64,000 nt of DNA from Montanilutibacter psychrotolerans. GTDB taxonomy: Bacteria; Pseudomonadota; Gammaproteobacteria; Xanthomonadales; Xanthomonadaceae. Below are positions 11,012-25,150 of this stretch, one piece after another (position 1 is the first letter of the stretch; the number at the start of each line of letters is the position of its first letter). Position numbers and translations under genes: made by a program. The stretch lies in assembly GCF_003719825.1 (NCBI RefSeq), contig NZ_RIBS01000003.1:1-64000 (forward strand). The letters run 5' to 3'. The notes beneath the pieces were generated by a model that saw only the letters and a program-made list of their open reading frames with translations, was not told the DNA's origin and ran no database searches.

Positions 11012-11042
11012 CGCGGCTGCGCGGCTGCGCGGCTGCGCGGCG
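11012..11042. repeat. Short 8-bp tandem repeat after prfA
   Basis: About four tandem copies of CGCGGCTG directly after the prfA stop codon. The array is perfect except for its edges. It is non-coding and may simply be a slippage-prone tract. Confidence 0.6.
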
Positions 11043-11175
11043 TCGAAAAGCGGCTTCACCCACACCTGCGCACTGACCGGGTTCGTCGGGCGAGCTCATC
11101 GGGGCAGTCAGGTGCCCGAGCCAGGCGGCCGAGTTCATTAGAATCGGCCGCTGCACTCACTTCCCGGGAGGGACG

Positions 11176-11628
11176 ATGGACCTTGCGATCCACCGCGCGA
11201 CGCTGGCCGACCTGGACACGCTCGCCCCGATGTTCGACGCGTACCGCGTGTTCTACCAGCAGCCCAGCGACCTGCCGCGCGCGCATGCCTTCCTGCACGA
11301 ACGCCTGCAGACCGAGACCTCCGTCGTACTGCTCGCCACGCTCCACGGGCAGTCCGCCGGATTCACCCAGCTCTATCCGGCCTACTCCTCGGTGCGCACC
11401 GCGCGCACGTGGGTGCTCAACGATCTGTTCGTCGAGCGCACGGCACGACGCCAGGGCGTGGCGCGCGCACTGCTCGAGGCAGGCGCGCACTACGCAGGCG
11501 AATCCGGCGCCGCCGGTATCAGCCTGGAAACCAGCCGCGACAACACTCCGGCCCGCGCGCTGTACCGCGGCGCCGGTTGGCATGAAGACAACAGCCAGTG
11601 GTACTCGCTGGCGTTTCCGCCGTCGTGA
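11176..11628 (+). CDS. GNAT family N-acetyltransferase
   Basis: A 150-residue acetyl-CoA-dependent acetyltransferase. The acetyl-CoA-binding motif A appears as NDLFVERTARRQGVARALLE (about residues 84-103), and the C-terminal motif B region is SLETSRDNTPARALYRGAGW. A strong Shine-Dalgarno (GGGAGGG) precedes the ATG. The substrate is unknown. It stands alone between prfA and a glycosyltransferase gene. Confidence 0.9.
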   Translation: MDLAIHRATLADLDTLAPMFDAYRVFYQQPSDLPRAHAFLHERLQTETSVVLLATLHGQSAGFTQLYPAYSSVRTARTWVLNDLFVERTARRQGVARALLEAGAHYAGESGAAGISLETSRDNTPARALYRGAGWHEDNSQWYSLAFPPS

Positions 11629-11737
11629 CCGATTGCCGCCGCCAGCGCGCGGATGCACCGATGAGCTTGTGCGGAGGCACCGGCCCGCGCACGACCGCGT
11701 CCGGCCAACCGGTGATCCCGCGCGGGCGTGACCGGCA

Positions 11738-13450
11738 ATGAACGATCCGCGCAACGAGATTCGTCGCGCCGTCGAGCGCGAACCGGGCAACGCGATGACC
11801 TGGATCGTGCTGGCCGAACACGAGCTCGACGCCGGCGATGCCGTGGCCGGCGAGGCGGCGGCGCGGCGCGCGCTGGGCTTGCGGCCGGGCCACCCGGAAG
11901 CCTTGGCCCGACTAGGACGCGCGCAATCGATGCAGGGTCGCCATCGCGATGCAGTGGCCAGCCTGCAGGCGGCATCGCAACAAGCGCCACAGCACCCGGG
12001 GTTCGCCGTCTGGCTGGGCCATGCGCTCGAGGATGCAGGCGAGGCGGAAGCCGCCGCCAATGCCTATGAGCACGCCTGGGCATGCGCACCGCACGAGCCG
12101 CAACTGGCCGCTTACCTGTTGGCCTGGCGGCGCAAGCTCTGCGACTGGCGCGGAATCGATGCGCTGGCGGCGCAGGTTCGTGCCGCCGTGCGGCGCGGCG
12201 ACAGCGCGATCGAACCCTTCGCTTTCCTCAGCGAGGACGCCAGCGCGGCCGAGCAGCTGCAGTGCGCGCGACTTCGGGCGACGCAGGTGCAACGACGGAT
12301 CGGCGCGTTGCCGCAGTTGACCCCACCTGCGCGCGTCGAGGGCGCGCCGATTCGTGTGGGCTTTCTGTCCAACGGCTTCGGCGCGCATCCCACCGGATTG
12401 CTGACCGTGGCGATGTTCGAGGCGCTGAAGCACGTCAGCGGCATCGCGATCGAACTGTTTGCGCTCAACCGCGACGACAACAGCCCGATCCGCCACCGCC
12501 TGCGCGCGGCAACACGTTTGCACGATGTCGCCGGCCTGGCGCACACGCAGGTCGCCACGCGCATCCGCGACGCGGCGATCGACGTGCTGTTCGACCTGCG
12601 CGGCTGGGGCGGCGGCGGCGCGCCGGAAGTGCTGGCGATGCGCCCGGCGCCGGTGCAGGTCAACTGGTTGGCGTACCCGGGCACGTCGGGGGCGCCGTGG
12701 ATCGACCACGTGCTGGCCGATGCCTACGTGCTGCCCGAGTCGCTGGCAGCGCATTTCAGCGAGAAGGTCACGCGGTTGCCGCGCTGCTTCCAGCCGTCGG
12801 ACACAGCCCGGGCCATCCCGCCGCCACCGCCCCGTCGCGACTGCGGCCTGCCCGACGACGCGGTGGTGCTGTGCTGTTTCAACAACAGCTACAAGCTCAA
12901 TCCGGCCAGCATGGCGCGGGCACTGGCCGTACTGCGCGGCGTGCCGGGCAGCGTGCTGTGGCTGCTGTCCGGCCCCGGCGCGGCGGATGCGCGCCTGCGT
13001 GCGTTCGCACAGGCCCAAGGAGTGGAGCCCTCGCGGCTGGTGTTCATGGCCAAGCAGCCGCACGCCGACTACCTGGCGCGCCTGCAGCACGCCGACCTGT
13101 TCCTCGACACCGCCCCGTACAACGCACACACCACCGCCTCCGATGCGCTGTGGGCCGGCTGCCCGGTGCTGACCGTGCCCGGCGAAACCTTTGCCGCGCG
13201 CGTCGCCGGCAGCCTCAACCACCACCTGGGCATGGCCGGGATGAACGTCGGGGACGACGCGGCGTTCGTCGCGCGTGCGATCGAACTCGGCCGCGACCCG
13301 GCGGCCCTGGCGACGCTGCGTGCCGAGCTGGCGAAGCATCGCGACGACAGCGGCCTGTTCGACATGGCGGGCTTCGCGCGCGACTTCGCGACGGCGGTGG
13401 GGTCGATGGCGGGACGGCCGTGCCACCCCGACGCCGACCCGCGCGGATAG
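11738..13450 (+). CDS. SPINDLY/OGT-like TPR glycosyltransferase (GT41)
   Basis: A 570-residue protein with TPR repeats in the first ~130 residues and a GT41-type catalytic region after that. Hallmarks are VGFLSNGFGAHPTGLL (about 207-222), QVNWLAYPGTSGAPWIDHVL, ALWAGCPVLTVPGETFAARV and LNHHLGMAGM. These match bacterial relatives of eukaryotic O-GlcNAc transferase, which glycosylate Ser/Thr with UDP-sugars. Acceptors are not evident from the context: neighbours are a GNAT enzyme and moaB. The length and motif order look complete. Confidence 0.88.
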   Translation: MNDPRNEIRRAVEREPGNAMTWIVLAEHELDAGDAVAGEAAARRALGLRPGHPEALARLGRAQSMQGRHRDAVASLQAASQQAPQHPGFAVWLGHALEDAGEAEAAANAYEHAWACAPHEPQLAAYLLAWRRKLCDWRGIDALAAQVRAAVRRGDSAIEPFAFLSEDASAAEQLQCARLRATQVQRRIGALPQLTPPARVEGAPIRVGFLSNGFGAHPTGLLTVAMFEALKHVSGIAIELFALNRDDNSPIRHRLRAATRLHDVAGLAHTQVATRIRDAAIDVLFDLRGWGGGGAPEVLAMRPAPVQVNWLAYPGTSGAPWIDHVLADAYVLPESLAAHFSEKVTRLPRCFQPSDTARAIPPPPPRRDCGLPDDAVVLCCFNNSYKLNPASMARALAVLRGVPGSVLWLLSGPGAADARLRAFAQAQGVEPSRLVFMAKQPHADYLARLQHADLFLDTAPYNAHTTASDALWAGCPVLTVPGETFAARVAGSLNHHLGMAGMNVGDDAAFVARAIELGRDPAALATLRAELAKHRDDSGLFDMAGFARDFATAVGSMAGRPCHPDADPRG

Positions 13451-13521
13451 CGGGGCGCGTCGGTGCGTACTGGCTGGGCGCGAAAGGCGCCATTCCCCCT
13501 CGCCTGCGCTAGTCTCGCCCA

Positions 13522-14043
13522 ATGACCGCAGACCCCCACTTCATTCCGCTCGCCCTGTGCGTGCTCACCGTTTCCGACAGCCGCACCGCGGCTGACGACA
13601 GCTCCGGCGACTACCTCGTCAGCGCACTCACCCAGGCCGGCCACCGCCTGGCCGACCGCGCCCTGCTGCGCGACGATCGCTACCTGCTACGTGCGAAGGT
13701 GTCGCAATGGATCGCCGATGACACCATCGACGGCATCCTCGTCACCGGTGGCACCGGATTCACCGGCCGCGACTCCACGCCCGAGGCCCTGCTGCCGCTG
13801 CTCGACAAACAGATGCCGGGTTTTGGCGAGTTGTTCCGTTCGCTGAGCTTCGAGGAAATCGGCACGTCGACGCTGCAGTCGCGCGCGTTCGCCGGCCTGG
13901 CCAACGGCACCTTCCTGTTCGCCCTGCCGGGCTCGACCTCGGCCTGCCGCACCGCCTGGGAACGCATCGTCGCCGCACAACTTGACGCGCGCACCAAGCC
14001 CTGCAATCTCGCCACCCTGCGACCGCGCCTGCGCGAACGCTGA
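13522..14043 (+). CDS. moaB: Molybdenum cofactor biosynthesis protein B
   Basis: A 173-residue MoaB/Mog-fold protein acting on molybdopterin (adenylylation in the family). Motifs are LTVSDSRTAADDSSG at the N-terminus, TGGTGFTGRDSTPEA (about residues 75-89) and FALPGSTSACRTAW near the C-terminus. No other mo genes are nearby, so the pathway context is elsewhere on the chromosome. Confidence 0.94.
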   Translation: MTADPHFIPLALCVLTVSDSRTAADDSSGDYLVSALTQAGHRLADRALLRDDRYLLRAKVSQWIADDTIDGILVTGGTGFTGRDSTPEALLPLLDKQMPGFGELFRSLSFEEIGTSTLQSRAFAGLANGTFLFALPGSTSACRTAWERIVAAQLDARTKPCNLATLRPRLRER

Positions 14044-14109
14044 GCCATGCCACCGCGCGCCGACGACACCTCGGGTTTGGCCGCACTGATCACACGCGGA
14101 GTCACTGCC

Positions 14110-14490
14110 ATGCCACTGGGAACCACCCTGCGACTGCTTGCCAAGGCCCGCGGCCTCAACGCCACCGACATCGCCACCGCCATTCCGCGGGCTGGCGTCG
14201 CCACCGTCAGCGCCTGGCTGCAGGGCGAAAAGCTGCCCGGCAAGGATCAGCTGGATGCGCTGGCCCGCACGTTCGGCGTGCCGGCCGGCGCCCTGCTGGC
14301 GGAGCTGGCCAGCTCGCTCGATCCGGCACGCACCGCGGGCGAACACGAACTGCTGGCGGCCTACCGCGCGCTGGACAGCCGCCAACAGGGCGCTCTGCTG
14401 GAAGTCGCCACCAGCATGGCCGGCACGCCGCGCAAGTCCGCGCCCCGTGCCCCGCGCAAGGCCGCCGCCCGGCGCAAGGCCAAGGCGTGA
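14110..14490 (+). CDS. Small XRE-type HTH protein with basic tail
   Basis: A 126-residue protein with a Cro/C1-type helix-turn-helix in residues ~5-58 (ATDIATAIPRAGVATVSAWL then GEKLPGKDQLDALARTFGVP). It ends in an Ala/Lys/Arg-rich tail (PRKSAPRAPRKAAARRKAKA) reminiscent of histone H1-like extensions. I chose the ATG at 14110 because GGAG lies 8 bases before it; an in-frame ATG at 14047 lacks a ribosome binding site. It lies between moaB and the PPK2 gene on the same strand, 10 bases before the latter, so co-transcription is likely. Target genes are unknown. Confidence 0.85.
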   Translation: MPLGTTLRLLAKARGLNATDIATAIPRAGVATVSAWLQGEKLPGKDQLDALARTFGVPAGALLAELASSLDPARTAGEHELLAAYRALDSRQQGALLEVATSMAGTPRKSAPRAPRKAAARRKAKA

Positions 14491-14500
14491 ACGACCTGCC

Positions 14501-15280
14501 ATGAGCGGCCTCAAGCGCAAGCAGTACGAGAAACTGATTGAACCGCTGGAGCTCGATCTGGTTGCGATGGCGCAATGGGCCCAGCACACGCGGCAGCGCG
14601 TGCTGGTGCTGTTCGAAGGCCGCGACACGGCCGGCAAGGGCGGCGTCATCAGCGCGATCGCCGACGTGCTCAACCCTCGCCAGTGCCACGTTGTGGCACT
14701 GCCCCGGCCGTCCGAACGCGAGCAGGGCCAGTGGTATTTCCAGCGCTACGTGCCGCACCTGCCCGCGGCCGGGGAAATCGTGCTGTTCGACCGCAGCTGG
14801 TACAACCGTGCCGGTGTCGAGAAGGTCATGGGCTACGCCAGCCAGGCGCAGGTCGAGGCGTTCCTGCGGCAGGCACCGGCGTTCGAGAAACTGCTGGTCG
14901 ACGATGGCATCGTGCTGTTCAAGTACTGGCTGTGCTGCGATCAGCAACAGCAGGAAGCACGCTTCGCCGAACGACTGGAAGACCCGCTCAAGCGCTGGAA
15001 GCTGTCGCCGGTCGACGTCGAGGCGCGCCGCCATTACGACGACTACACCCGCGCACGCGAGGCGATGCTCGCCGCGACCCACACCGACGTCGCGCCCTGG
15101 ACGCTGGTGGATTTCAACGACCAGCGACGCGGTCGCCTCACGCTGATCCGCGACCTGCTCGACCGCCTGCCCGACACCCGTGTCGAATCCGAAGCAATCA
15201 CTTTCGAACCGTTGCCGGGCAAGCCGAAGAAAGAGCGCTACCGACGCCTCAAGCCGATCGCCAACGCCGCGGTCGACTGA
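14501..15280 (+). CDS. ppk2: Polyphosphate kinase 2 family protein
   Basis: A 259-residue single-domain PPK2. The Walker A loop is FEGRDTAGKGG (residues 38-48), and the Walker B/lid region is LFDRSWYNRAGVEKVMGY. PPK2 enzymes transfer phosphate between polyphosphate and nucleotides, mostly favouring NDP or NMP phosphorylation. The start ATG at 14501 is followed by the family-typical MSGLKRKQYEK; upstream in-frame sequence overlaps the XRE gene in another frame. Confidence 0.93.
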   Translation: MSGLKRKQYEKLIEPLELDLVAMAQWAQHTRQRVLVLFEGRDTAGKGGVISAIADVLNPRQCHVVALPRPSEREQGQWYFQRYVPHLPAAGEIVLFDRSWYNRAGVEKVMGYASQAQVEAFLRQAPAFEKLLVDDGIVLFKYWLCCDQQQQEARFAERLEDPLKRWKLSPVDVEARRHYDDYTRAREAMLAATHTDVAPWTLVDFNDQRRGRLTLIRDLLDRLPDTRVESEAITFEPLPGKPKKERYRRLKPIANAAVD

Positions 15281-15335
15281 GCCCGGTGTCGTCCGTTCGG
15301 TGACACCCCGATCAGCGGTTGATGCGGCGCGGTGA

Positions 15336-15605
15336 TCAGGTGATCGTGAAGTCCTCGCCCGCCTCGTCCTCGTTGGCGTCGAAGCGTTCGAGTTCGTCGA
15401 CACGCGCCAGCGGCGGCCCCTGACGTAACCAGGCGATCAGCTCTTCGATCGCTGCCTCGCTTCCCACCGCAAGCACTTCGACGCGGCCGTCGGCCAGGTT
15501 GCGGGCGTGACCACGCAAACCCAGCGCCAGCGCCTGGTCACGGGCGGACGCGCGGAACCACACGCCCTGCACCTTGCCACCCACGATGAATCGCGCCGCG
15601 GTCAT
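15336..15605 (-). CDS. acyP: Acylphosphatase
   Basis: An 89-residue acylphosphatase that hydrolyses carboxyl-phosphate bonds. The signature is complete: FIVGGKVQGVWFRASARDQA with the catalytic Arg, then RGHARNLADGRVEVLAVG with the catalytic Asn. The ATG overlaps the TGA of the upstream TlpA-like gene (15602-15605), so the two are translationally coupled. Confidence 0.94.
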   Translation of the reverse strand: MTAARFIVGGKVQGVWFRASARDQALALGLRGHARNLADGRVEVLAVGSEAAIEELIAWLRQGPPLARVDELERFDANEDEAGEDFTIT

Positions 15606-16225
15606 GACGCGCCACCGGCGGGCACTTCCAGCTTCGCCCCGGGCGCGCGCCCGCCGGCCTTGGCGATGGCCGCTTCGATCGACTCGGCCGTGACCGGGCC
15701 GAGCACCTTGTCGACGATCTTCCCGTCGGGCCCGATCAGGTAGGTCATCGGCAAGCCGCGCGGCGTGTCGAACGCCTTGGGCGGATCGTAGGTGTCGACG
15801 ATGGCAACCGGATACGCCACCGGGCGGCGCTGCAGGAACTCGCGCATCGCCGCCGGTTCGATGTCGTCGTAGGCCAGGCCGAGCACTTCGATGTGATCGC
15901 GCGCCGTGTCCAGCGCCGACAACTCCGGCATTTCCTTGAGGCAGGGCTTGCACCAGGTCGCCCAGAAATTGACCACCACCCACTTGCCGCGGTGCGCGGC
16001 CAGATCGTAGTTGCCGCCGTCGAGCAGGGCGATGCGCAGATCAGGCGTGTCGCTGGCGGGCGCATCGCTGGCGGGCGTTGCCGCCGATTCGCCGATCGAT
16101 GTGCCGGTCGGAGCAGCCGGCGTATCGCCGGATGCCGTCACGGGCGTCGAGGCATCGCAGGCACCCAGCGCCAGCGTCGCCATCAGTGGCAGCAGCGAGC
16201 GCAGGCGCGGCAGGAAAACGGGCAT
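15602..16225 (-). CDS. TlpA/ResA-like thiol-disulfide lipoprotein
   Basis: A 207-residue periplasmic thioredoxin-fold lipoprotein. The signal peptide ends at the lipobox LGAC (Cys23), and a Ser/Thr/Ala/Pro-rich linker follows to about residue 60. The thioredoxin domain then carries NFWATWCKPC (active-site Cys92 and Cys95) and the cis-Pro region LPMTYLIGPDG. It probably reduces disulfides in cytochrome c or other envelope proteins. It is coupled to acyP downstream. Confidence 0.93.
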   Translation of the reverse strand: MPVFLPRLRSLLPLMATLALGACDASTPVTASGDTPAAPTGTSIGESAATPASDAPASDTPDLRIALLDGGNYDLAAHRGKWVVVNFWATWCKPCLKEMPELSALDTARDHIEVLGLAYDDIEPAAMREFLQRRPVAYPVAIVDTYDPPKAFDTPRGLPMTYLIGPDGKIVDKVLGPVTAESIEAAIAKAGGRAPGAKLEVPAGGAS

Positions 16226-16227
16226 GG

Positions 16228-17493
16228 TCAGTCCTCTTCGGCATGGATCGAGGCGACGCGACGCTTGAGCAAGTCGCGGAGCGGTAGGCGCAGATCATCG
16301 AGCGCCTGGATGGCCGAGCGCCCGAGCGCATCGTCCCGGCACGGCAGGTGTGCTTCGGCCACCGGGATGCGCAACTGGCAGGCTTCGTACAGCTCGCCCA
16401 GGCTGAGCTCGTCGAGATCGCGGGCCAGCAGCCATTGCCCATCCTCAGCGCGGATCACCACGTTGATGGCGCTGAGCTGGGCCAGCATTTCCTGCACCAG
16501 CCCGTCGGTGAGGATCGGCTCGAGCCGCTGGATGTCGTCGCTGTGCAGACCGCGCCCGTGTGCGCGCGCCTCGTTGAAGCGCGCAAGCAGACGGAACAGC
16601 CCATAGATCTCGTAACCCACTGGCAGGCGCAGGCTGGCCGGCTGGTAACGGAACGCCGAGATCGATGACGCCAGCGACGCGCCCAGCAACACCGCGATCC
16701 AGCTCAGGTAGATCCACAGCAGGAAGATCGGCACGAAAGCGAGCGTGCCGTAGATCTTCGAGTAGGAGCCGAAGCTGCCCAGGTACAGGCCGATGCCGGA
16801 CTTCACGCTCTCGAACAGCAACGTGGCCAGCAGCGCGCCGGCAGCTGCATAACGCCACTGCACGGTGCGGTGCGGCACCACCTTGTAGATCGCCGCAAAT
16901 GCCACCAGCTCGATCACGATCGGCGCCACCCGCAGCATCAGGCTCTGCAGCACATGCCCGGCCTGGGTTTCGAACACCGACATCGCGAAGAACCTGGCCG
17001 ACATCGCCAGGCTGGCCGCGGCCATCAGGGCGCCCAGCGTGAGCACCGTCCAGTACACCAGGAAGCGGCTGAGCTTGGGCCGCGCCGACTTCACGCGCCA
17101 GATCCGGTTGAACGTCGCCTCGACCCCGTTGAGCGTGATCAGCAACGACACCACCAGCGCGATCACGCCGGCACCGGTGAGCTGGCCGGCATTGGCGGAG
17201 AACTGGCGCAGGTACGCCTCGACCGAGCGCGCCGCGCTGGGCACGAAGTTGGAGAAGATGTAATCGCTAAGGCGATCGCTCCATTCGCCAAACACCGGAA
17301 ACGCCGACAGCACGCCGAACACGACCATCGACAGCGGCACCAGCGCGAACACCGTGGTGTAGGACAGCGCGCCGGCGGCCTGGAACAGGTTGTCGGCGAG
17401 AAAGCGCTTGGCCAGGAATCGGAAGAACGTTCCGACCCGGGCCCGGTCACGCAGGCGTTCGCTCCAGCGATACAGGGTGTCTAGTGGCTCCAT
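16228..17493 (-). CDS. YihY/BrkB family inner membrane protein
   Basis: A 421-residue polytopic membrane protein with about six TM helices. The family hallmark QAAGALSYTTVFALVPLSMV is near residue 40, and NGVEATFNRIWRV and SYSKIYGTLAFVPIFLLWIY follow. A soluble C-terminal domain of about 130 residues is at the end. The family was once called RNase BN in error; its function is unresolved. I chose the ATG at 17491-17493; the open frame upstream lies in repeat DNA. Its stop is 3 bases before the TlpA-like gene start, suggesting an operon. Confidence 0.93.
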   Translation of the reverse strand: MEPLDTLYRWSERLRDRARVGTFFRFLAKRFLADNLFQAAGALSYTTVFALVPLSMVVFGVLSAFPVFGEWSDRLSDYIFSNFVPSAARSVEAYLRQFSANAGQLTGAGVIALVVSLLITLNGVEATFNRIWRVKSARPKLSRFLVYWTVLTLGALMAAASLAMSARFFAMSVFETQAGHVLQSLMLRVAPIVIELVAFAAIYKVVPHRTVQWRYAAAGALLATLLFESVKSGIGLYLGSFGSYSKIYGTLAFVPIFLLWIYLSWIAVLLGASLASSISAFRYQPASLRLPVGYEIYGLFRLLARFNEARAHGRGLHSDDIQRLEPILTDGLVQEMLAQLSAINVVIRAEDGQWLLARDLDELSLGELYEACQLRIPVAEAHLPCRDDALGRSAIQALDDLRLPLRDLLKRRVASIHAEED

Positions 17494-17513
17494 CGGGGCG
17501 AGGGTAACTGATG

Positions 17514-17582
17514 GGCGGGTTCGGGGGTTGGGGCTCGGGGCTCGGGACCCGGGACCCGGGACTCGGGGTTCGGGGGTTCGGA
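17514..17582. repeat. G-rich heptanucleotide array (left arm)
   Basis: Degenerate tandem units of the type CGGGACT, CGGGACC and CGGGGTT, G-rich on the plus strand, starting 20 bases upstream of the yihY start. They are complementary in type to the array at 17735-17850, so the two arms face each other across about 150 bases of the yihY-wrbA divergent region. Confidence 0.75.
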
Positions 17583-17600
17583 TGCAGGTTGGGGAGGTGA

Positions 17601-18859
<1,259 letters not shown>

Positions 18860-18965
18860 GATTTCCGGGGTTTTCCGGATCGGTGGCCTGGCGGCAAGAA
18901 CGGCCGACGCCGCCGCGGCCATCGCGCCTATAATCCCGGCCTCCCGACACGACCGACCAGCCTCG

Positions 18966-19454
18966 ATGGACCAGCTCTGCATCGTCACCACCGGCGGCAC
19001 GATCGACAAGATCTACTTCGACGACAAGTCCGATTTCCAGGTCGGCGATCCGCAGATCGGCCGCATCCTCGAAGAACTCGGTGTCGCGTTCCGCTACAGC
19101 GTGATCCCGATCATCCGCAAGGATTCGCTGCACATCACCGCCGAGGATCGCGAGCTCCTTCGCGCGACGATCGCCGCGCAGGACGCCCGCCACGTGCTGG
19201 TCACCCACGGCACCGACTCGATGGTCGAGACCGCCAAGGTGCTGGCCTCGCTGACCGACAAGACCATCGTGCTGACCGGCGCGCTGAACCCGGCACGCTT
19301 TCGTGGTTCGGATGCCGAATTCAACATCGGCACCGCCGTTGGCGCCGTGCAATCGCTGCCGCCGGGCGTCTACATCGCCATGAACGGCCGCATCTGGGAT
19401 CCGGCCAAGGTCCGCAAGAACGTCGAAGCCAACCGCTTCGAGCCTCTGGCCTGA
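18966..19454 (+). CDS. Short asparaginase-domain protein
   Basis: A 162-residue protein with only the N-terminal domain of type I/II L-asparaginases. It keeps both catalytic Thr motifs: TTGGTIDKIYFD (about residue 9) and VLVTHGTDSMVETA (about 80). It stops before the C-terminal domain that completes the usual ~330-residue fold. Single-domain forms recur in xanthomonads, so it is probably a real family and not a fresh truncation. A TATAAT box lies about 30 bases upstream (18929-18934). The substrate is unproven. Confidence 0.85.
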   Translation: MDQLCIVTTGGTIDKIYFDDKSDFQVGDPQIGRILEELGVAFRYSVIPIIRKDSLHITAEDRELLRATIAAQDARHVLVTHGTDSMVETAKVLASLTDKTIVLTGALNPARFRGSDAEFNIGTAVGAVQSLPPGVYIAMNGRIWDPAKVRKNVEANRFEPLA

Positions 19455-19463
19455 GTTCCATAC

Positions 19464-19627
19464 GGCGCATTACGCCTTCGGCTAATGCGCCCTACGAGTT
19501 GGTGCGCGGGCAGATCCTGCAGGGCGCAATAACCGAAGGGCATTGCGCCGGATTCGTTGATGTCGAGGTGGATCTCCGTCGCGCGTCCCATCCGGCGCAT
19601 TACGCCTTCGGCTAATGCGCCCTACGA
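19464..19627. repeat. Three REP-like palindromes after the asparaginase-like gene
   Basis: Two near-identical copies (19464-19497 and 19592-19627) of a palindromic element of the form GGCGCATTACGCC-TTCG-GCTAATGCGCC followed by CTACGAG. A diverged version lies at 19522-19552 (GGCGCAATAACCGAAGGGCATTGCGCC). Each can fold into a hairpin. The gap 19455-19778 contains these elements and a terminator but no gene. Confidence 0.75.
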
Positions 19628-19725
19628 GTCCTGGCGCCGATCCTTCGTCTCGACAGCCATTCGCTCGATATCGGCGCATTCGCCGGGTCGGCGCGCGCCT
19701 CTGCCCCGGTTGGACGACGCACCAT

Positions 19726-19751
19726 AAAAAAGCCCCGGCCGAAGCCGGGGC
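19726..19751 (-). terminator. Rho-independent terminator of the M4 protease gene
   Basis: On the minus strand an 8-bp GC stem (GCCCCGGC / GCCGGGGC) with a TTCG tetraloop is followed by six Ts. It lies 28 bases after the protease stop codon. Confidence 0.88.
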
Positions 19752-19778
19752 CAATGGTGCAACAACTGACTTGTTGGA

Positions 19779-22666
<2,888 letters not shown>

Positions 22667-22690
22667 CGCCCCCGGCAACTGCCGGGGGCG
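22667..22690 (-). terminator. GC hairpin downstream of the first subtilase gene
   Basis: A perfect 10-bp stem (CGCCCCCGGC / GCCGGGGGCG) with a 4-base loop, 21 bases after the subtilase stop codon on the minus strand. The T-tract is weak (TTCTGCTTG), so termination efficiency is uncertain. Confidence 0.6.
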
Positions 22691-22710
22691 GTACGGCGTT
22701 TGGAACGTGC

Positions 22711-24807
<2,097 letters not shown>

Positions 24808-24909
24808 CGATGCGAAACCTCGAACTGGAAGCCGCAATTTGCGGCGGAACCGCACCTCTTCGCTCCGGGTGGCACCGAATGCGGCACGCGGATCGGGAAG
24901 CACGGGGAA

Positions 24910-24926
24910 CTGACGTATTGCGTCAG
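24910..24926. promoter_or_regulatory. 17-bp palindrome upstream of subtilase 1
   Basis: A perfect inverted repeat CTGACG-TATTG-CGTCAG about 100 bases upstream of the start codon, in a locally AT-richer stretch (24940-25085) of the roughly 340-base gap. Symmetry and position suggest an operator; the protein that binds it is unknown. Confidence 0.45.
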
Positions 24927-24991
24927 TCCCATGACGCTATTCGACCTTTCAACCTGAATCAAGCTGCAACCGCAGCAAATTCGGCAAAGTC

Positions 24992-25007
24992 TGTGAGCGC
25001 ACTCCCA
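24992..25007. promoter_or_regulatory. Clp/CRP-like site upstream of subtilase 1
   Basis: TGTGAGCGCACTCCCA matches the CRP-family consensus TGTGA-N6-TCACA at 9 of 10 positions. A weak -35 (TTGATT, 24957-24962 on the minus strand) follows downstream, putting the site near -71, a class I activator position. In Xanthomonas the CRP-like protein Clp activates secreted proteases; application here is inference. Confidence 0.4.
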
Positions 25008-25100
25008 GTTCTCCATACTCGATCGTACGGAATTGCAACGTCATTCCCAAAAAAACCGTGAAATCACGCGGACTTACGTTCATAAATCGCAGGCACGACC

Positions 25101-25122
25101 AATCCCGGCCGAAGCCGGGATT
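25101..25122. terminator. Hairpin downstream of subtilase 2
   Basis: A 9-bp stem (AATCCCGGC / GCCGGGATT) with a CGAA loop, 29 bases after the subtilase 2 stop codon. There is no T-tract on the minus strand, so it is a possible rather than classical terminator. Confidence 0.45.
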
Positions 25123-25150
25123 GGGGCAAAACGCAGCAGTGCCTACCACA

